DNA from: Planctomycetota bacterium
GTDB lineage: Bacteria > Planctomycetota > Planctomycetia > JALXBF01
Length of the DNA: 64,000 bases
Assembly (NCBI GenBank): GCA_026991575.1
Contig: JALXBF010000058.1
Location: forward strand, 1-64,000
Direction: 5' to 3'
The notes under the pieces were generated by a model. That model worked only from the letters and a program-made list of their open reading frames with translations, was not told the origin of the DNA and ran no database searches. The position numbers were made by a program, and so were the translations under genes. Below are positions 33,275-42,434 of the stretch, piece after piece (the first letter of the stretch is position 1; the number at the start of each line of letters is the position of its first letter).

Positions 33275-36046
33275 ATGACCGTTTCCGACGCGAGTAATCG
33301 AGGCGGCCCCCGGTGCCGCGTCGTGACATCTGCGCTCTGTGCCCTGGTTGCCGTGGTGGCCCTCGGGTCGAGTCTTCGTGCCGAAGAGCGTCACCTGCAG
33401 TTCCTGCAGCAACTCAAGGAGCGCTACCCGGACCTTGCGCTCGAGTACGCCCGACGACTGGACCAGCGGCGCAAGGAGTTGCCGCCTGAGGTCAGCTCCC
33501 AGCTCGACTTGGAGTACGCGGCCGTACTGATTGCCGCCAGCAGCACGCGGCCACTGGAGGAGGCCGAGGCGCTGTTGGAAGAAGCGGCGCAGCGGCTAAA
33601 CGACTTCATCGCCGCACACCAGGGTACCGTCGACGCGCTGCGGGCAGGCTACCAGTTGGGCCTGCTCTGGATGCAGCGTGGTCAGCACTATGCCTCCCGG
33701 GCACAGCGGCAGAGCCGGCCTGCCGCCGACCTCCTGCAACAGGCACGCAACGCCTTGCAGCAGGCGCGCAACACGTTACTGCAAGTTGCCGCGGACGCAC
33801 GCCGGCTGCTCCGCGACCGTGGCCAGCAGCGCAAGAGGCGGCGCAAGAGGGCTTCTTCGGACGAGGTGCTTATCCGCGGCATTGAGCAGTTCGCTCAACT
33901 GCAGGCCGCGTTGGCCCTCTACCACCAGGCGCTCACCTACGACAAGCGGCAGCGGCAGTTCAGCGAACTGCTGGAGAAAGCAAGCGAGGAGTTCGATCGG
34001 CTGTTTCAGCAGCACCGCCTGGAACTGACTCTTCCGGCCCGATTCGCCCATCTATGGCACGGCCGTTGCCTCCAGGAGCTCGGCCGGTACGACGACGCCA
34101 TCGACCTGTATGACGAAGTGCTCGTCTCCGAACCACCCAACGCACGCGCAATGAGCCCGGAAGAAGCCGAACTATACACTCAGGCGTACCTGTTCAGGCT
34201 CGAGTGCATGGAGGCACTCGGACAAGTGGAGGCAATCTTCACCGATCCGGTCTACAACATCGAGGACTGGCTCAAGACACATCGCGTCCTGGAAGGAACA
34301 CCCGAATATGCCGCCGTGCAGTTCTTCGCAGCACGGCTGTACATCGCGCAGGCCAAGCGGGAGCGGAACGCGTCCCGTCAGCAACAGGCATATCGCCGAG
34401 CCCTGGAGCTGCTCACCGCCGTCAGTCGCACGGCCAACCCACACCAGCTGGAGGCACTGCGGCTGCGCAGCGTGGTCGAGGTCCAGTTGCGCGGCCGCCA
34501 GGCGGAACCGCGCACGTGGGACGAGGCTGTGGCCCTGGCAGATCTGGCACTGGATTCGAAAAGTTGGGCCGAGGCAATCCGGCACTACGAGAAGGCTCTG
34601 ACCTTCCGGAAGCGACCGGAGAACCCGGTCCAGGTAGCGACGATCCTCTACAAGCTGGCCTTTGCGTACTACCAGGCGAACCAACCACAGAAAGCAGCGG
34701 ACGTTGCCTTGCGGGTGCTCCGAGACTTCCCGGACAGTCCTGTCGCCCGGGACGCAGCCAATCTTGCGCTGTACGGCTACTACGTCGCGCTTCGCTCCGC
34801 CGCGGGGTCGCAACAGGGCACGCGTCTGGCAGAAGAGCTGCTGGAGCTCTGTGCCCAGGTTGAGAAGCTCTGGACGGATGAGCCGGTGGCGGATGTGGCA
34901 CGCCGGTTTGAAGGGCTGGTGCTCTGGTACCGGGGTGATTACGAACGGGCAGCAGAAGCGTTCGCACGTGTCACGAAGCAATCGCCGGATTACGCCGACA
35001 GCATGGTCAAGGCCGGCAAGGCCCTTTGGACGGCGTACACGTCGCAGCGGAGCCAGCTCTCCGAAGAGCAGGCCCGCCGGCTGCTCGAACAGACGCTTCG
35101 CTTCGTGGACGCGGGTATCCAGGCTGCGCAGGACGATCGCGTCCGGATTGAGGGCATGCTGGCCAAGGTCGACGTGCTCCTGCAGATGCAACGGTTGGCG
35201 GATGCCAAGAAGGTTGCCGCTGCCGCGTTGGATCTGGTCAGGCGGACCACCGATCCTGCCGCGCTGGCGTACCGGCTGACGGCGTACACGGTTGCCCTGC
35301 AACTTGCCTCGCAGACCGGCGACGTGGAAACGGTGCACACCCTGGTGAACGAACTGGCCACCGCTGCCCAGAGCGGTACGGCGAATGTCAGCCCCGAGGT
35401 GCTGGTCTATGTGATCGCGCAGCTGGCGAAGCAGGTCGGTAAGCTGACAGAGCCGCGACAGAAACAGCAGCTGGAGCAGACACTGCAGGACCTGTTGAAG
35501 CTCGTGGACACAGAAGCGCTCCAGGACGACCGCTCGCGCGAGCACATTGCCGAGGCTTACTTTGCACTCGGGGACTACGCGCAAGCATTAGCCTTGTACA
35601 ACGCCCTGCTCACGAATGCCCCGCCACAGCGGGCGTGGCATTATCGGGCACGGCTGGCGCGATGCTACGTGGCGCTGGGGCGGTATGAGGAAGCGTACCG
35701 GCTGATGAGCGAGGCAATTGCCCAGTACGAACGGGCCGGCAAGACGGCACCTCTGGTGCTGCTGCTCGAGCGAGCCAAGGCGCTGCATCACTGGGCGGAG
35801 CAGGAACCGTCGCACTGGCGCCGCGCCTACCGCGAATGGGCACAGCTGTACAACTCGCTGGTGCGCCGATTGCCGCGGCCGCGGGAGTTCTACGAGGTGA
35901 CCTATTACCTCGGCGTCACGCTGAAGAATCTCAACCGCACACAGGAGGCAAAGCGACTGGTCCAGCGCACCCTGCGCGCAAGCCGCACGTGCGGAGGCCC
36001 CGACCTGCGGGCCAAGCTGCAGAACCTGTTGGCCGAGCTGGACTAG
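33275..36046 (+). CDS. secreted TPR-repeat protein, 923 aa
   Basis: A large envelope protein. A signal-like hydrophobic segment (ALCALVAVVALG) precedes a long series of helical TPR-like repeats (patterns such as A..YEKAL..., A..Y..L..LP..., Y..LG..A...L). No enzyme motif is seen. TPR proteins of this kind scaffold complexes, comparable in position to YbgF/CpoB near Tol genes. The gene lies 53 bp upstream of the ExbB homologue on the same strand, and its stop at 36046 is followed by that gene's leader. The start is ATG at 33275. A TAGAAT (33189-33194) is a weak -10 candidate. Confidence 0.88.
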   Translation: MTVSDASNRGGPRCRVVTSALCALVAVVALGSSLRAEERHLQFLQQLKERYPDLALEYARRLDQRRKELPPEVSSQLDLEYAAVLIAASSTRPLEEAEALLEEAAQRLNDFIAAHQGTVDALRAGYQLGLLWMQRGQHYASRAQRQSRPAADLLQQARNALQQARNTLLQVAADARRLLRDRGQQRKRRRKRASSDEVLIRGIEQFAQLQAALALYHQALTYDKRQRQFSELLEKASEEFDRLFQQHRLELTLPARFAHLWHGRCLQELGRYDDAIDLYDEVLVSEPPNARAMSPEEAELYTQAYLFRLECMEALGQVEAIFTDPVYNIEDWLKTHRVLEGTPEYAAVQFFAARLYIAQAKRERNASRQQQAYRRALELLTAVSRTANPHQLEALRLRSVVEVQLRGRQAEPRTWDEAVALADLALDSKSWAEAIRHYEKALTFRKRPENPVQVATILYKLAFAYYQANQPQKAADVALRVLRDFPDSPVARDAANLALYGYYVALRSAAGSQQGTRLAEELLELCAQVEKLWTDEPVADVARRFEGLVLWYRGDYERAAEAFARVTKQSPDYADSMVKAGKALWTAYTSQRSQLSEEQARRLLEQTLRFVDAGIQAAQDDRVRIEGMLAKVDVLLQMQRLADAKKVAAAALDLVRRTTDPAALAYRLTAYTVALQLASQTGDVETVHTLVNELATAAQSGTANVSPEVLVYVIAQLAKQVGKLTEPRQKQQLEQTLQDLLKLVDTEALQDDRSREHIAEAYFALGDYAQALALYNALLTNAPPQRAWHYRARLARCYVALGRYEEAYRLMSEAIAQYERAGKTAPLVLLLERAKALHHWAEQEPSHWRRAYREWAQLYNSLVRRLPRPREFYEVTYYLGVTLKNLNRTQEAKRLVQRTLRASRTCGGPDLRAKLQNLLAELD

Positions 36047-36099
36047 ACCGCACTGCCGCCCTTCGCTGCGGTTGACAAGTGGGTGCGATCTGGAGGTGT

Positions 36100-36963
36100 A
36101 TGAGAGTGTCATCGATGGTAATGCCGCAACGATCCCGCTCGCTGCGCTACACCGTCTTCCTGCTACTCAGCATCGGTTACGCAACGTGCGTCCTGCCCGC
36201 CCTTGCGCAGGACGAGAAAAAGGCTGCGGCTACAGAGGACACCGGCGAACCGATCACGCAAGAAAGCGTTTTGGAGTGGATCTACCGGGCGGAGGGTGGT
36301 TTCTTCTGGCCCCAGCTGGCCATCTCCATCGCGCTGGTGGCCTTGATCGTAACCAATTCGCTAGCCCTGGTCCGGTCCCGTTTCGTACCGGATTCGCTGG
36401 TTGCCGAGTTCGATCGACTGGTGAAGGAACGGAAGTATGCCGATGCGTTCGAGCTGGTCCGCAACGACCCGTCGCTGCTTGCCCAGGTGGTGACGGCCGG
36501 TCTGATGCGGTTGCCCGACGGCTACAGCGAGGCAATTGAGGCGATGCAGGAAGTGGCCGAGGAAGAGACGATGAAGCATGAGCACCGCCTGAGTTACCTT
36601 GCGATGCTCGGCAACATCGCGACCATGGTTGGGCTGCTCGGCACCGTCTGGGGTATGGTTCGCAGTTTCCGGACGATTGCCATCAGCGACGTGACGCCGA
36701 AGCCCAGCGAGCTCGCTCAGGGTGTTTCCCAGGCGCTGGTGACCACGATTGGCGGTCTGATGCAGGCAATTCCGGCGATCTTTTTCTTCACGATCCTGAA
36801 GAACCTTCTGGCCCGCCGCGTGCTGGAGGTCGGCATTCGGAGCGAACAGATGATGCTGCGGTTCAAGGGCGTCTCCGTCCAGCGTAAAGCGACCGGGCAG
36901 CGGCCTTCGGCGCCGCAGCAAGCGAAAGCGGCCGGCGAACAAGGCGGCAAGGGCGCCAGCTGA
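36100..36963 (+). CDS. exbB: MotA/TolQ/ExbB proton-channel family protein
   Basis: An inner-membrane proton channel subunit that energises a periplasmic or outer-membrane machine. The protein starts with a signal-like region (LRYTVFLLLSIGYATCVLPALAQDEKK), then a helix ISIALVALIVTNSLAL, the TolQ/ExbB core with MLGNIATMVGLLGTVWGMVRSF and ALVTTIGGLMQAIPAIFFFTILK, and a cationic Pro/Gln/Lys tail. The leader before the first helix is unusual for ExbB, though signal peptides on ExbB are known. The start is ambiguous between ATG 36100 and GTG 36106, because GGAGGT (36092-36097) is better spaced for the GTG. It is followed by two ExbD genes. Confidence 0.92.
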   Translation: MRVSSMVMPQRSRSLRYTVFLLLSIGYATCVLPALAQDEKKAAATEDTGEPITQESVLEWIYRAEGGFFWPQLAISIALVALIVTNSLALVRSRFVPDSLVAEFDRLVKERKYADAFELVRNDPSLLAQVVTAGLMRLPDGYSEAIEAMQEVAEEETMKHEHRLSYLAMLGNIATMVGLLGTVWGMVRSFRTIAISDVTPKPSELAQGVSQALVTTIGGLMQAIPAIFFFTILKNLLARRVLEVGIRSEQMMLRFKGVSVQRKATGQRPSAPQQAKAAGEQGGKGAS

Positions 36964-36981
36964 TCGGGGAGGCCAACGGTC

Positions 36982-37458
36982 ATGCGGACCCGAGAAGCCA
37001 GGTACGCGATCCCCGAGCTGGACATGACGCCGATGATCGATATGACGTTCCAGCTTATCGCGTTCTTCATGTTCGTGATGAACTTCAGCACGGAGCTGGT
37101 GCGCGAAGAGATCCAGCTGCCCGTCGTTCAGCTCGCACAGCCAGTGACGCAGAGCAAGGTAGAGCCCATCGTGCTCAACGTTGACTCGGACGGTTCTGTC
37201 TACCTGCCCGGCGAAGTGATCAATGTCATGACACCCGACGGTCTCGCGCAGCTGAACTCGTTCCTGTACCGGGAGGCAGCGCTGGCCCGGTTGCGTATGC
37301 GTGCCGCCGGCCTGCCACCCGACTCGCCGCTCAACTCCACCGTCATCATCCGCGGCGATCGGGCAACACCGTTCGATGTGATTCGCAAGGTGCTGCGCTC
37401 CTGCCGCGAAGCCGGCTTCGTGCATTACTCGCTGCGTGCCGAGACTCGCGCACAGTGA
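36982..37458 (+). CDS. exbD: ExbD/TolR family protein 1
   Basis: A 158-residue single-helix subunit of the ExbB/ExbD proton-powered motor. The helix contains the required Asp in the TPMIDMTFQLIAFFMFVMNF segment, and the periplasmic domain carries VLNVDSDGSVYL and STVIIRGDR, typical of ExbD. The start ATG at 36982 follows GGGGAGG. It is spaced 18 bp after ExbB and 39 bp before the second ExbD and is clearly in one operon. Confidence 0.95.
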   Translation: MRTREARYAIPELDMTPMIDMTFQLIAFFMFVMNFSTELVREEIQLPVVQLAQPVTQSKVEPIVLNVDSDGSVYLPGEVINVMTPDGLAQLNSFLYREAALARLRMRAAGLPPDSPLNSTVIIRGDRATPFDVIRKVLRSCREAGFVHYSLRAETRAQ

Positions 37459-37497
37459 TTGCTCGCACCAGAGAACAGGGCCGCGAGGAAGCCGACG

Positions 37498-37950
37498 ATG
37501 CGCGTCCGCCGTATCGGACATGATGAGACACGAGTCGAGCTGCAGATGACGCCGATGATCGACGTCGTCTTCCAGCTGCTGATCTTCTTCCTGTTCACGT
37601 TCAAGATCCGGCCTATCGAGGGTGAGATCGCCGTCACGATGCCACCACCGGAAGCCGGGCAGGCACAACAGTCGGAAGAGATCACCGTCGCCGATCGCAT
37701 CCACATCAAGCTGCAAGCAGGTGCCGGCGGTCAACTGGCGAACATCCTGGTCGAGGAACAGGCTGTCGGCACAGATCTGGCCGCCCTGGGTCGGGTGCTG
37801 CGCGAACTGGCCGGGAACCCGCCACCAGAAGACCTCGAAGCAGAAATCGATGCTGACGGCAGGCTCTTGTACGGACACGTGATCCAGGTGGCAACGGTGG
37901 TGATGCGCAGCGGGATTGCGAAAGTGCGCTTTACCGACCCAGGCGGCTAA
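37498..37950 (+). CDS. exbD: ExbD/TolR family protein 2
   Basis: A second, diverged ExbD/TolR subunit of 150 residues, with its helix QMTPMIDVVFQLLIFFLFTF containing the proton-path Asp, and a periplasmic part with INIKL-like and IDADGRLLYGHV strands. It differs clearly from the first ExbD, so the pair is not a recent duplicate; one could pair with a different partner. ATG at 37498 is chosen because GAGGAA lies upstream, whereas the longer frame starts TTG right after the previous stop. Its stop (TAA 37948-37950) overlaps the stop of the convergent gene by 3 bases. Confidence 0.93.
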   Translation: MRVRRIGHDETRVELQMTPMIDVVFQLLIFFLFTFKIRPIEGEIAVTMPPPEAGQAQQSEEITVADRIHIKLQAGAGGQLANILVEEQAVGTDLAALGRVLRELAGNPPPEDLEAEIDADGRLLYGHVIQVATVVMRSGIAKVRFTDPGG

Positions 37951-38897
37951 GGAGCGCTGTCCTCCTGCGGGCTGGCGTCTGCTTGTTTCGCTCCGCCCTG
38001 TCGCTCGCTGCGCTCGTCCTCCGCGCCAAAGTCCACCCCCCCTGCATCGGCGCGGGCTCCTGGAACAGTCTCCGGGCCCGACGCTCTGCGCGACACCCAG
38101 TAGACCACAGCCAGGCCTGCCAGGATCAGCACGGCCAACACCGCGCCGACCACCCCCTCCAGACGCTGCACGTCCTGCTGCTCGGCCACGGGTGACGGAG
38201 CCGGCAGCAGTTGCGGCGTGACGACGATCGGCGAACTGAGCAGACGGCCATCGGCAGTCTCATGCTTCCACCATCCCAGGAAAACTCCCACCACACGACA
38301 GTACTCATTCAGGCGTCGGGCCACCGGCAGGGCGGCTGGCCGGCGTACCGAGATGACACAGTAGGGCAGATGCCCGCTGTCGGCTGTAAACACCCATGCT
38401 TCAAAGTACGGCTCCCCGGAGCCAGGCCCGGGCGGCACTGGCACGATGCGGCGCACGCGGCCACGAAAGGTGAGCACCCGGCCACGAAACCGTTCCGGAT
38501 CCTCGAAGAGCGCGCGATAGGTGAAGCGTTTCACCGCCAGCTGTTCCAATCGCTGCACCCGAACATCCCGGAGCAACTTCACCAGGTACAGGAACGGCTC
38601 CGGGGTTATCTCCCGGGCGTGATCCTGATAAGTTGCCAGTAGCGACAGGTCTATGACCAGCTCCTCTGACCGTCCGCCGTGCGCCTCTGACTCACTCGAA
38701 CCTGCGTCAACTTGCTGCATCAGACCGCTCGCCATCCCTGCCTCCTGGCGCCGCAGCCGGGCCGCTTCCTCGCGCAGTGCCACCATCATTGCCACGGCTA
38801 CGGCCAGGAGTAAGACCAGCGGCAGAATGGACGGAGTCACCGGCTTGCGCGCGCCACGCTGCCAGGCCGGTTCGAAAGGCATACGTCTCGGTCGCAT
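37947..38897 (-). CDS. membrane protein with OB-like domain, 316 aa
   Basis: A predicted inner-membrane protein of unrecognised family. One N-terminal helix (TPSILPLVLLLAVAVAMMVAL), a soluble domain with a beta-rich segment FRGRVLTFRGRVRRIVPV..YFEAWVFTADS..LPYCVISVRR that looks like an OB fold, and a C-terminal helix (GVVGAVLAVLILAGLAVVYWV) followed by a charged tail. ATG at 38895-38897 is used; the longer frame to 39152 is a basic artefact. It lies 31 bp downstream of the TonB-like toroid gene on the same strand, suggesting one operon. It converges with ExbD2. Confidence 0.8.
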   Translation of the reverse strand: MRPRRMPFEPAWQRGARKPVTPSILPLVLLLAVAVAMMVALREEAARLRRQEAGMASGLMQQVDAGSSESEAHGGRSEELVIDLSLLATYQDHAREITPEPFLYLVKLLRDVRVQRLEQLAVKRFTYRALFEDPERFRGRVLTFRGRVRRIVPVPPGPGSGEPYFEAWVFTADSGHLPYCVISVRRPAALPVARRLNEYCRVVGVFLGWWKHETADGRLLSSPIVVTPQLLPAPSPVAEQQDVQRLEGVVGAVLAVLILAGLAVVYWVSRRASGPETVPGARADAGGVDFGAEDERSERQGGAKQADASPQEDSAP

Positions 38898-38928
38898 CGG
38901 AAGTCCTGTCGCAGTGGTGCCGGGCCGC

Positions 38929-40614
38929 TTAGCCCTGGCTCTTCTTGCTGCGGCGTTTGCGGGACGGAGCAGATTTCTTACGAGCTGGCTTGCCCTTCTT
39001 GTTGCGGCCGCCCTGGTCGTCACGCACGGCGCCGCTCCCTTCCTTATCTGTGCTGTCGCCCCTTTCGGTAGTAGGTTCCGACTCCGCCTGCTTCTTACCC
39101 CCCTTGTCTGCCTGCGGCATTTGCTCGGGTCGGTCCGGTTCCGCTTCGGCAACCGTGTACAGTGGCAGGTAGCGGTAATAGACTTCCAGCGTTAACAGCC
39201 CGACGCAGGTAACGAAATGTCGACCGCCAGCTTCCCCCCAGCGGTCCGAGTCCGGATCCCAGCTTCCGAACTGACAGGCCTTACGATCGCGGTTCTGGGT
39301 ACGTACCCAGATCCGTCGCATCAGCCGGTTCCAGCGGTCCCATTCTGGCCCCTGGAAGTTATGCACAACCTGTGTTGCGTAGTACCAGTAGTAGGAGTCT
39401 CGGCGGCGTGAAGCGGGGTTAGGCAGGTTCTTCATCAGGTAGTCGATTCCTTCGATGATGGCCGGGTCTGAACGCCCTGCGCCCAGATACTGCAGACACA
39501 GGAGTCCAACCGCCGTCATCGACGGAGTCGGCTGGCCACCCGGCATGTACGCGAACAGACCGCCGTGTTTTCCCCGCGAAGCCGACTTCAGATAGTGGTG
39601 CACTCCCAGCAGGGTCTTGGCCGGAACTTGTAGGCCGCCCATTTGACCGCTCTTGATGCCCATGACCTGCCAGCCGACTACTGACGTGTCGGCATCCTGC
39701 GAATTCGGCGTGTATCGCCAGCCTCCCAGAGCGTTTTGCACAGAGGCCAGGAAGTTGATGGCCTTCTGGGCAGCGGCTCCCAGTCGGGGGTCGCGCGTGA
39801 GTGCGTAGGCTTCCGATACGGCAATCGTCGCCAGACCATGCGTGTACATGGGCTGGGCATGATTCTTGACGTGGAACAGGCCGTTAGGCTGCTGATGCTG
39901 AAGGATCCACGTCAGGGCACGGCCCACAACAGCTCGATGCGGGCCGGAGCGGTGGGTGTAGTTGGCAGCGAGGAATGGCAGGACTCCCAGGGCCGTGGCA
40001 GCCATATCGGACCGCACGTTACCGGCTCCGGGGCACCCGTCCCCACGGCAGCGACGGCGGTGGTCCAAGCTCCAGTGTCCATCCGGAAACTGATGGCGCA
40101 CTAGCCAGTCCAGCCCCGCCTGCACGGCGACCTCGGTTAACTTGGTGCCGCCCTGGCTGCCCAGCATCGCGCGCCGCATGCCCTCGCCGCGACCGGAGAA
40201 CGTTGAACCCGGCCCGCGGGCGGCCAGTCCACTGGGCCCGGGCCCCTCAAGGGCCGAAGCGATGTTATCCAGCGGCGGCAGTTCCATGGGCGACAGCGGC
40301 GCGGGCGGTGCCACCTCGGGTGGTGCGGGTGCGACCGCTGCGGCTGCGGCCATGTCGGGCTGCTCCACCTCCGGCATTTCCGGAGGTTCCAGTGGCAGCG
40401 GCTCCAGCGGGATCTCCTCAAGGGGAATGTCCTCAGGGATCTCGGTGAGCTGGCTCTCCAGGGACGCTTCGGCCGGCTTGGGCCTGGGGCTGATGGTGAC
40501 CGTCATCATGACGAAGAGGAATACGGTATGCACGACCAGGCTGACCAGCCAGCCAGGAATCACCTGATCCCGCCACCAGTCCCGAGCCCGCTTGAACAGG
40601 TCCGCTGCGCTCAC
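38929..40614 (-). CDS. TonB-like anchored alpha/alpha-toroid protein
   Basis: A 561-residue inner-membrane protein. The N-terminal helix reads GWLVSLVVHTVFLFVMM with a Ser25-x3-His29 spacing, the same SxxxH pattern that TonB and TolA use to couple to ExbB/ExbD. A Pro/Glu-rich linker (about 45-125: IPLEEIPLEPLPLEPPEMPEV) follows, as in TonB. The rest (about 165-470) is an alpha/alpha-toroid of the prenyltransferase/squalene-oxidase type with repeats such as GHWSLDHR, NALGGWRY, HGGLFAYMPGG, LLCLQYLG and WRLM-type helices; the tail is Lys-rich. The start is GTG at 40612-40614 after GGGGGC. It converges with exbB-exbD-exbD, its probable partners. A TonB C-terminal domain is absent. Confidence 0.85.
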   Translation of the reverse strand: MSAADLFKRARDWWRDQVIPGWLVSLVVHTVFLFVMMTVTISPRPKPAEASLESQLTEIPEDIPLEEIPLEPLPLEPPEMPEVEQPDMAAAAAVAPAPPEVAPPAPLSPMELPPLDNIASALEGPGPSGLAARGPGSTFSGRGEGMRRAMLGSQGGTKLTEVAVQAGLDWLVRHQFPDGHWSLDHRRRCRGDGCPGAGNVRSDMAATALGVLPFLAANYTHRSGPHRAVVGRALTWILQHQQPNGLFHVKNHAQPMYTHGLATIAVSEAYALTRDPRLGAAAQKAINFLASVQNALGGWRYTPNSQDADTSVVGWQVMGIKSGQMGGLQVPAKTLLGVHHYLKSASRGKHGGLFAYMPGGQPTPSMTAVGLLCLQYLGAGRSDPAIIEGIDYLMKNLPNPASRRRDSYYWYYATQVVHNFQGPEWDRWNRLMRRIWVRTQNRDRKACQFGSWDPDSDRWGEAGGRHFVTCVGLLTLEVYYRYLPLYTVAEAEPDRPEQMPQADKGGKKQAESEPTTERGDSTDKEGSGAVRDDQGGRNKKGKPARKKSAPSRKRRSKKSQG

Positions 40615-40778
40615 AGGTGCCCCCTTTGCACAACGTCCACCGGTAGCCCGAACAAGCTACGTCGCTGCAGTTTATTGTAGCTAGCCCCCCGGAGAACCGA
40701 CCACCTGCACAGCCGTGCGCCAGGCGACCCGGTCCGCACGCGTAGCATTACGCAGATACGCGCGGAGCGAGCTGACCG

Positions 40779-42434
40779 GTGCCTCTGCCAGAACGTGAGC
40801 TTATCATCCGACAGCCAGTCGGGCGACGTTACCTGGTCGGGTTCGACCCCCGGTCCGTCACTCACCGGTTCACCGACGTGCTGATCGTGGGCGGGGGACT
40901 GGCTGGGGTACGCGCGGCATTGGAGATCGGCCCCCCTTTGCAGTGCCTGGTCGTCACCAAGAGCGCGTTGGAGGTGAGTGCGAGCTCTCGGGCACAGGGG
41001 GGCATCGCCTCAGTGCTCGGTCCCGAGGACCAGTTCCAGAGCCACATCGACGACACGCTTAGCGCCGGCAAGGGGTTGTGCGATCCGGAAGTGGTCGAGA
41101 TGGTCGTGCGCGAGGGACCGGACCGGGTTCGGGAACTCATCCAGTGGGGCACGCGGTTTGACCGGGTCGGACGCCAGCTTGCGCTGACACGCGAAGGCGG
41201 ACATAGCCAGCCCCGCGTCGTGCACGCCCTGGGCGACGCAACCGGCAAGGAAGTGATGCGCGCCGTGATCGATCAGCTGCGGCAACGAAGCAACGTGCAC
41301 GTCCTCGAGCAGACCTTCACCGTCGACTTACTCACTGAAGATGCGCGCTGCCACGGCGCGCTGCTATGGCAACCAAACGCCGGGTTCCAGGCGGTGTGGG
41401 CACGCCAAACCATCCTGGCTACAGGCGGCGCAGGACGTTTGTACCGCGAAACCACCAACCCACCTGTCGCCACTGGCGATGGCATCGCCATGGCATTCCG
41501 AGCCGGATGCCCGATCCGCGACATCGAATTCGTGCAATTCCATCCAACCGCGCTGTACATCGCCGGCAGCGCACGACACCTGATCACCGAGGCAGTCCGC
41601 GGCGAGGGAGCCTACCTGCGCGACGCCACCGGCTACCGTTTCATGCCCGACTACCACCCGGCTGCCGAACTGGCACCACGGGACGTGGTGGCACGAGCCA
41701 TCAGTCAACAAATGCTCAAGACCAGCCATCCCTGCGTCTACCTCGACCTGACCCACCTTTCACCCGATTACGTCCGCCGTCGCTTTCCCGGGCTCGTGCG
41801 TGTATGTACGGAGTTTGGTCTCGATCCCACCAGGGATCGCATCCCGGTGCGGCCGGCCGCCCACTACACAATTGGCGGCGTGAAGGTGGACCTGGACGGC
41901 CGCACCGCGCTGCAGAACCTGTGGGCCTGCGGCGAGGTGACCTCCAGCGGTCTCCACGGGGCAAACCGTCTGGCAAGTAACAGCCTCCTGGAAGGGCTTG
42001 TCTACGGGGCTCGTTGCGGCGCGGGCGCAGCCCGGGCGGCAGCCGCTACCCGGGAACACTACACCGTGCTACCGATCCATGCCCCTGACTACAAGTCCGC
42101 CGACTCAGATTACGATGTGCGCGATCTGACCAACTCTGTGCAGGCTCTCATGGGGCGGCACGTAGCAATCGAGCGGAACGCCCAAGGGCTGCACGAGGCA
42201 ATCGGGCAGCTCGACTTCTGGCTCCGCTTCACATACACCACCCAGTTCAACGCGCCCGACGGCTGGGAGCTGCAGAACATGCTGCTGGTCGCCAGACTGA
42301 TCGCCACCGCTGCCCTCACCCGTGAAGAAAGCCGGGGCTGCCATTACCGCTCCGACTTCCCGGACCCCGACGATCAGCACTGGCGCTGCCACCTGGTCCT
42401 GCGAGCAGCCAGCCTGGACCAACAGGATACGTAA
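40779..42434 (+). CDS. nadB: L-aspartate oxidase
   Basis: This FAD flavoprotein oxidises L-aspartate to iminoaspartate, the first step of de novo NAD synthesis. The 551-residue protein has the FAD fingerprint VLIVGGGLAGVRAAL near residue 35, SSRAQGGIASVLGPEDQFQSH, the GEGAYLRD segment with the catalytic arginine, and AAHYTIGGVKVD..GLHGANRLASNSLLEG. The C-terminal helical domain is as in the succinate dehydrogenase/fumarate reductase flavoprotein family. The start is GTG at 40779, with GGAGCGAG upstream. nadA and nadC are not in the window, and the gene is isolated. It converges with the DUF4175 gene across a 368-bp gap. Confidence 0.95.
   Translation: MPLPERELIIRQPVGRRYLVGFDPRSVTHRFTDVLIVGGGLAGVRAALEIGPPLQCLVVTKSALEVSASSRAQGGIASVLGPEDQFQSHIDDTLSAGKGLCDPEVVEMVVREGPDRVRELIQWGTRFDRVGRQLALTREGGHSQPRVVHALGDATGKEVMRAVIDQLRQRSNVHVLEQTFTVDLLTEDARCHGALLWQPNAGFQAVWARQTILATGGAGRLYRETTNPPVATGDGIAMAFRAGCPIRDIEFVQFHPTALYIAGSARHLITEAVRGEGAYLRDATGYRFMPDYHPAAELAPRDVVARAISQQMLKTSHPCVYLDLTHLSPDYVRRRFPGLVRVCTEFGLDPTRDRIPVRPAAHYTIGGVKVDLDGRTALQNLWACGEVTSSGLHGANRLASNSLLEGLVYGARCGAGAARAAAATREHYTVLPIHAPDYKSADSDYDVRDLTNSVQALMGRHVAIERNAQGLHEAIGQLDFWLRFTYTTQFNAPDGWELQNMLLVARLIATAALTREESRGCHYRSDFPDPDDQHWRCHLVLRAASLDQQDT

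Noticed and set aside
36072-36099. TTGACA just before the ExbB gene as a promoter
   Set aside because: The best -10 at 17-18 bases has only two matches and overlaps the SD.
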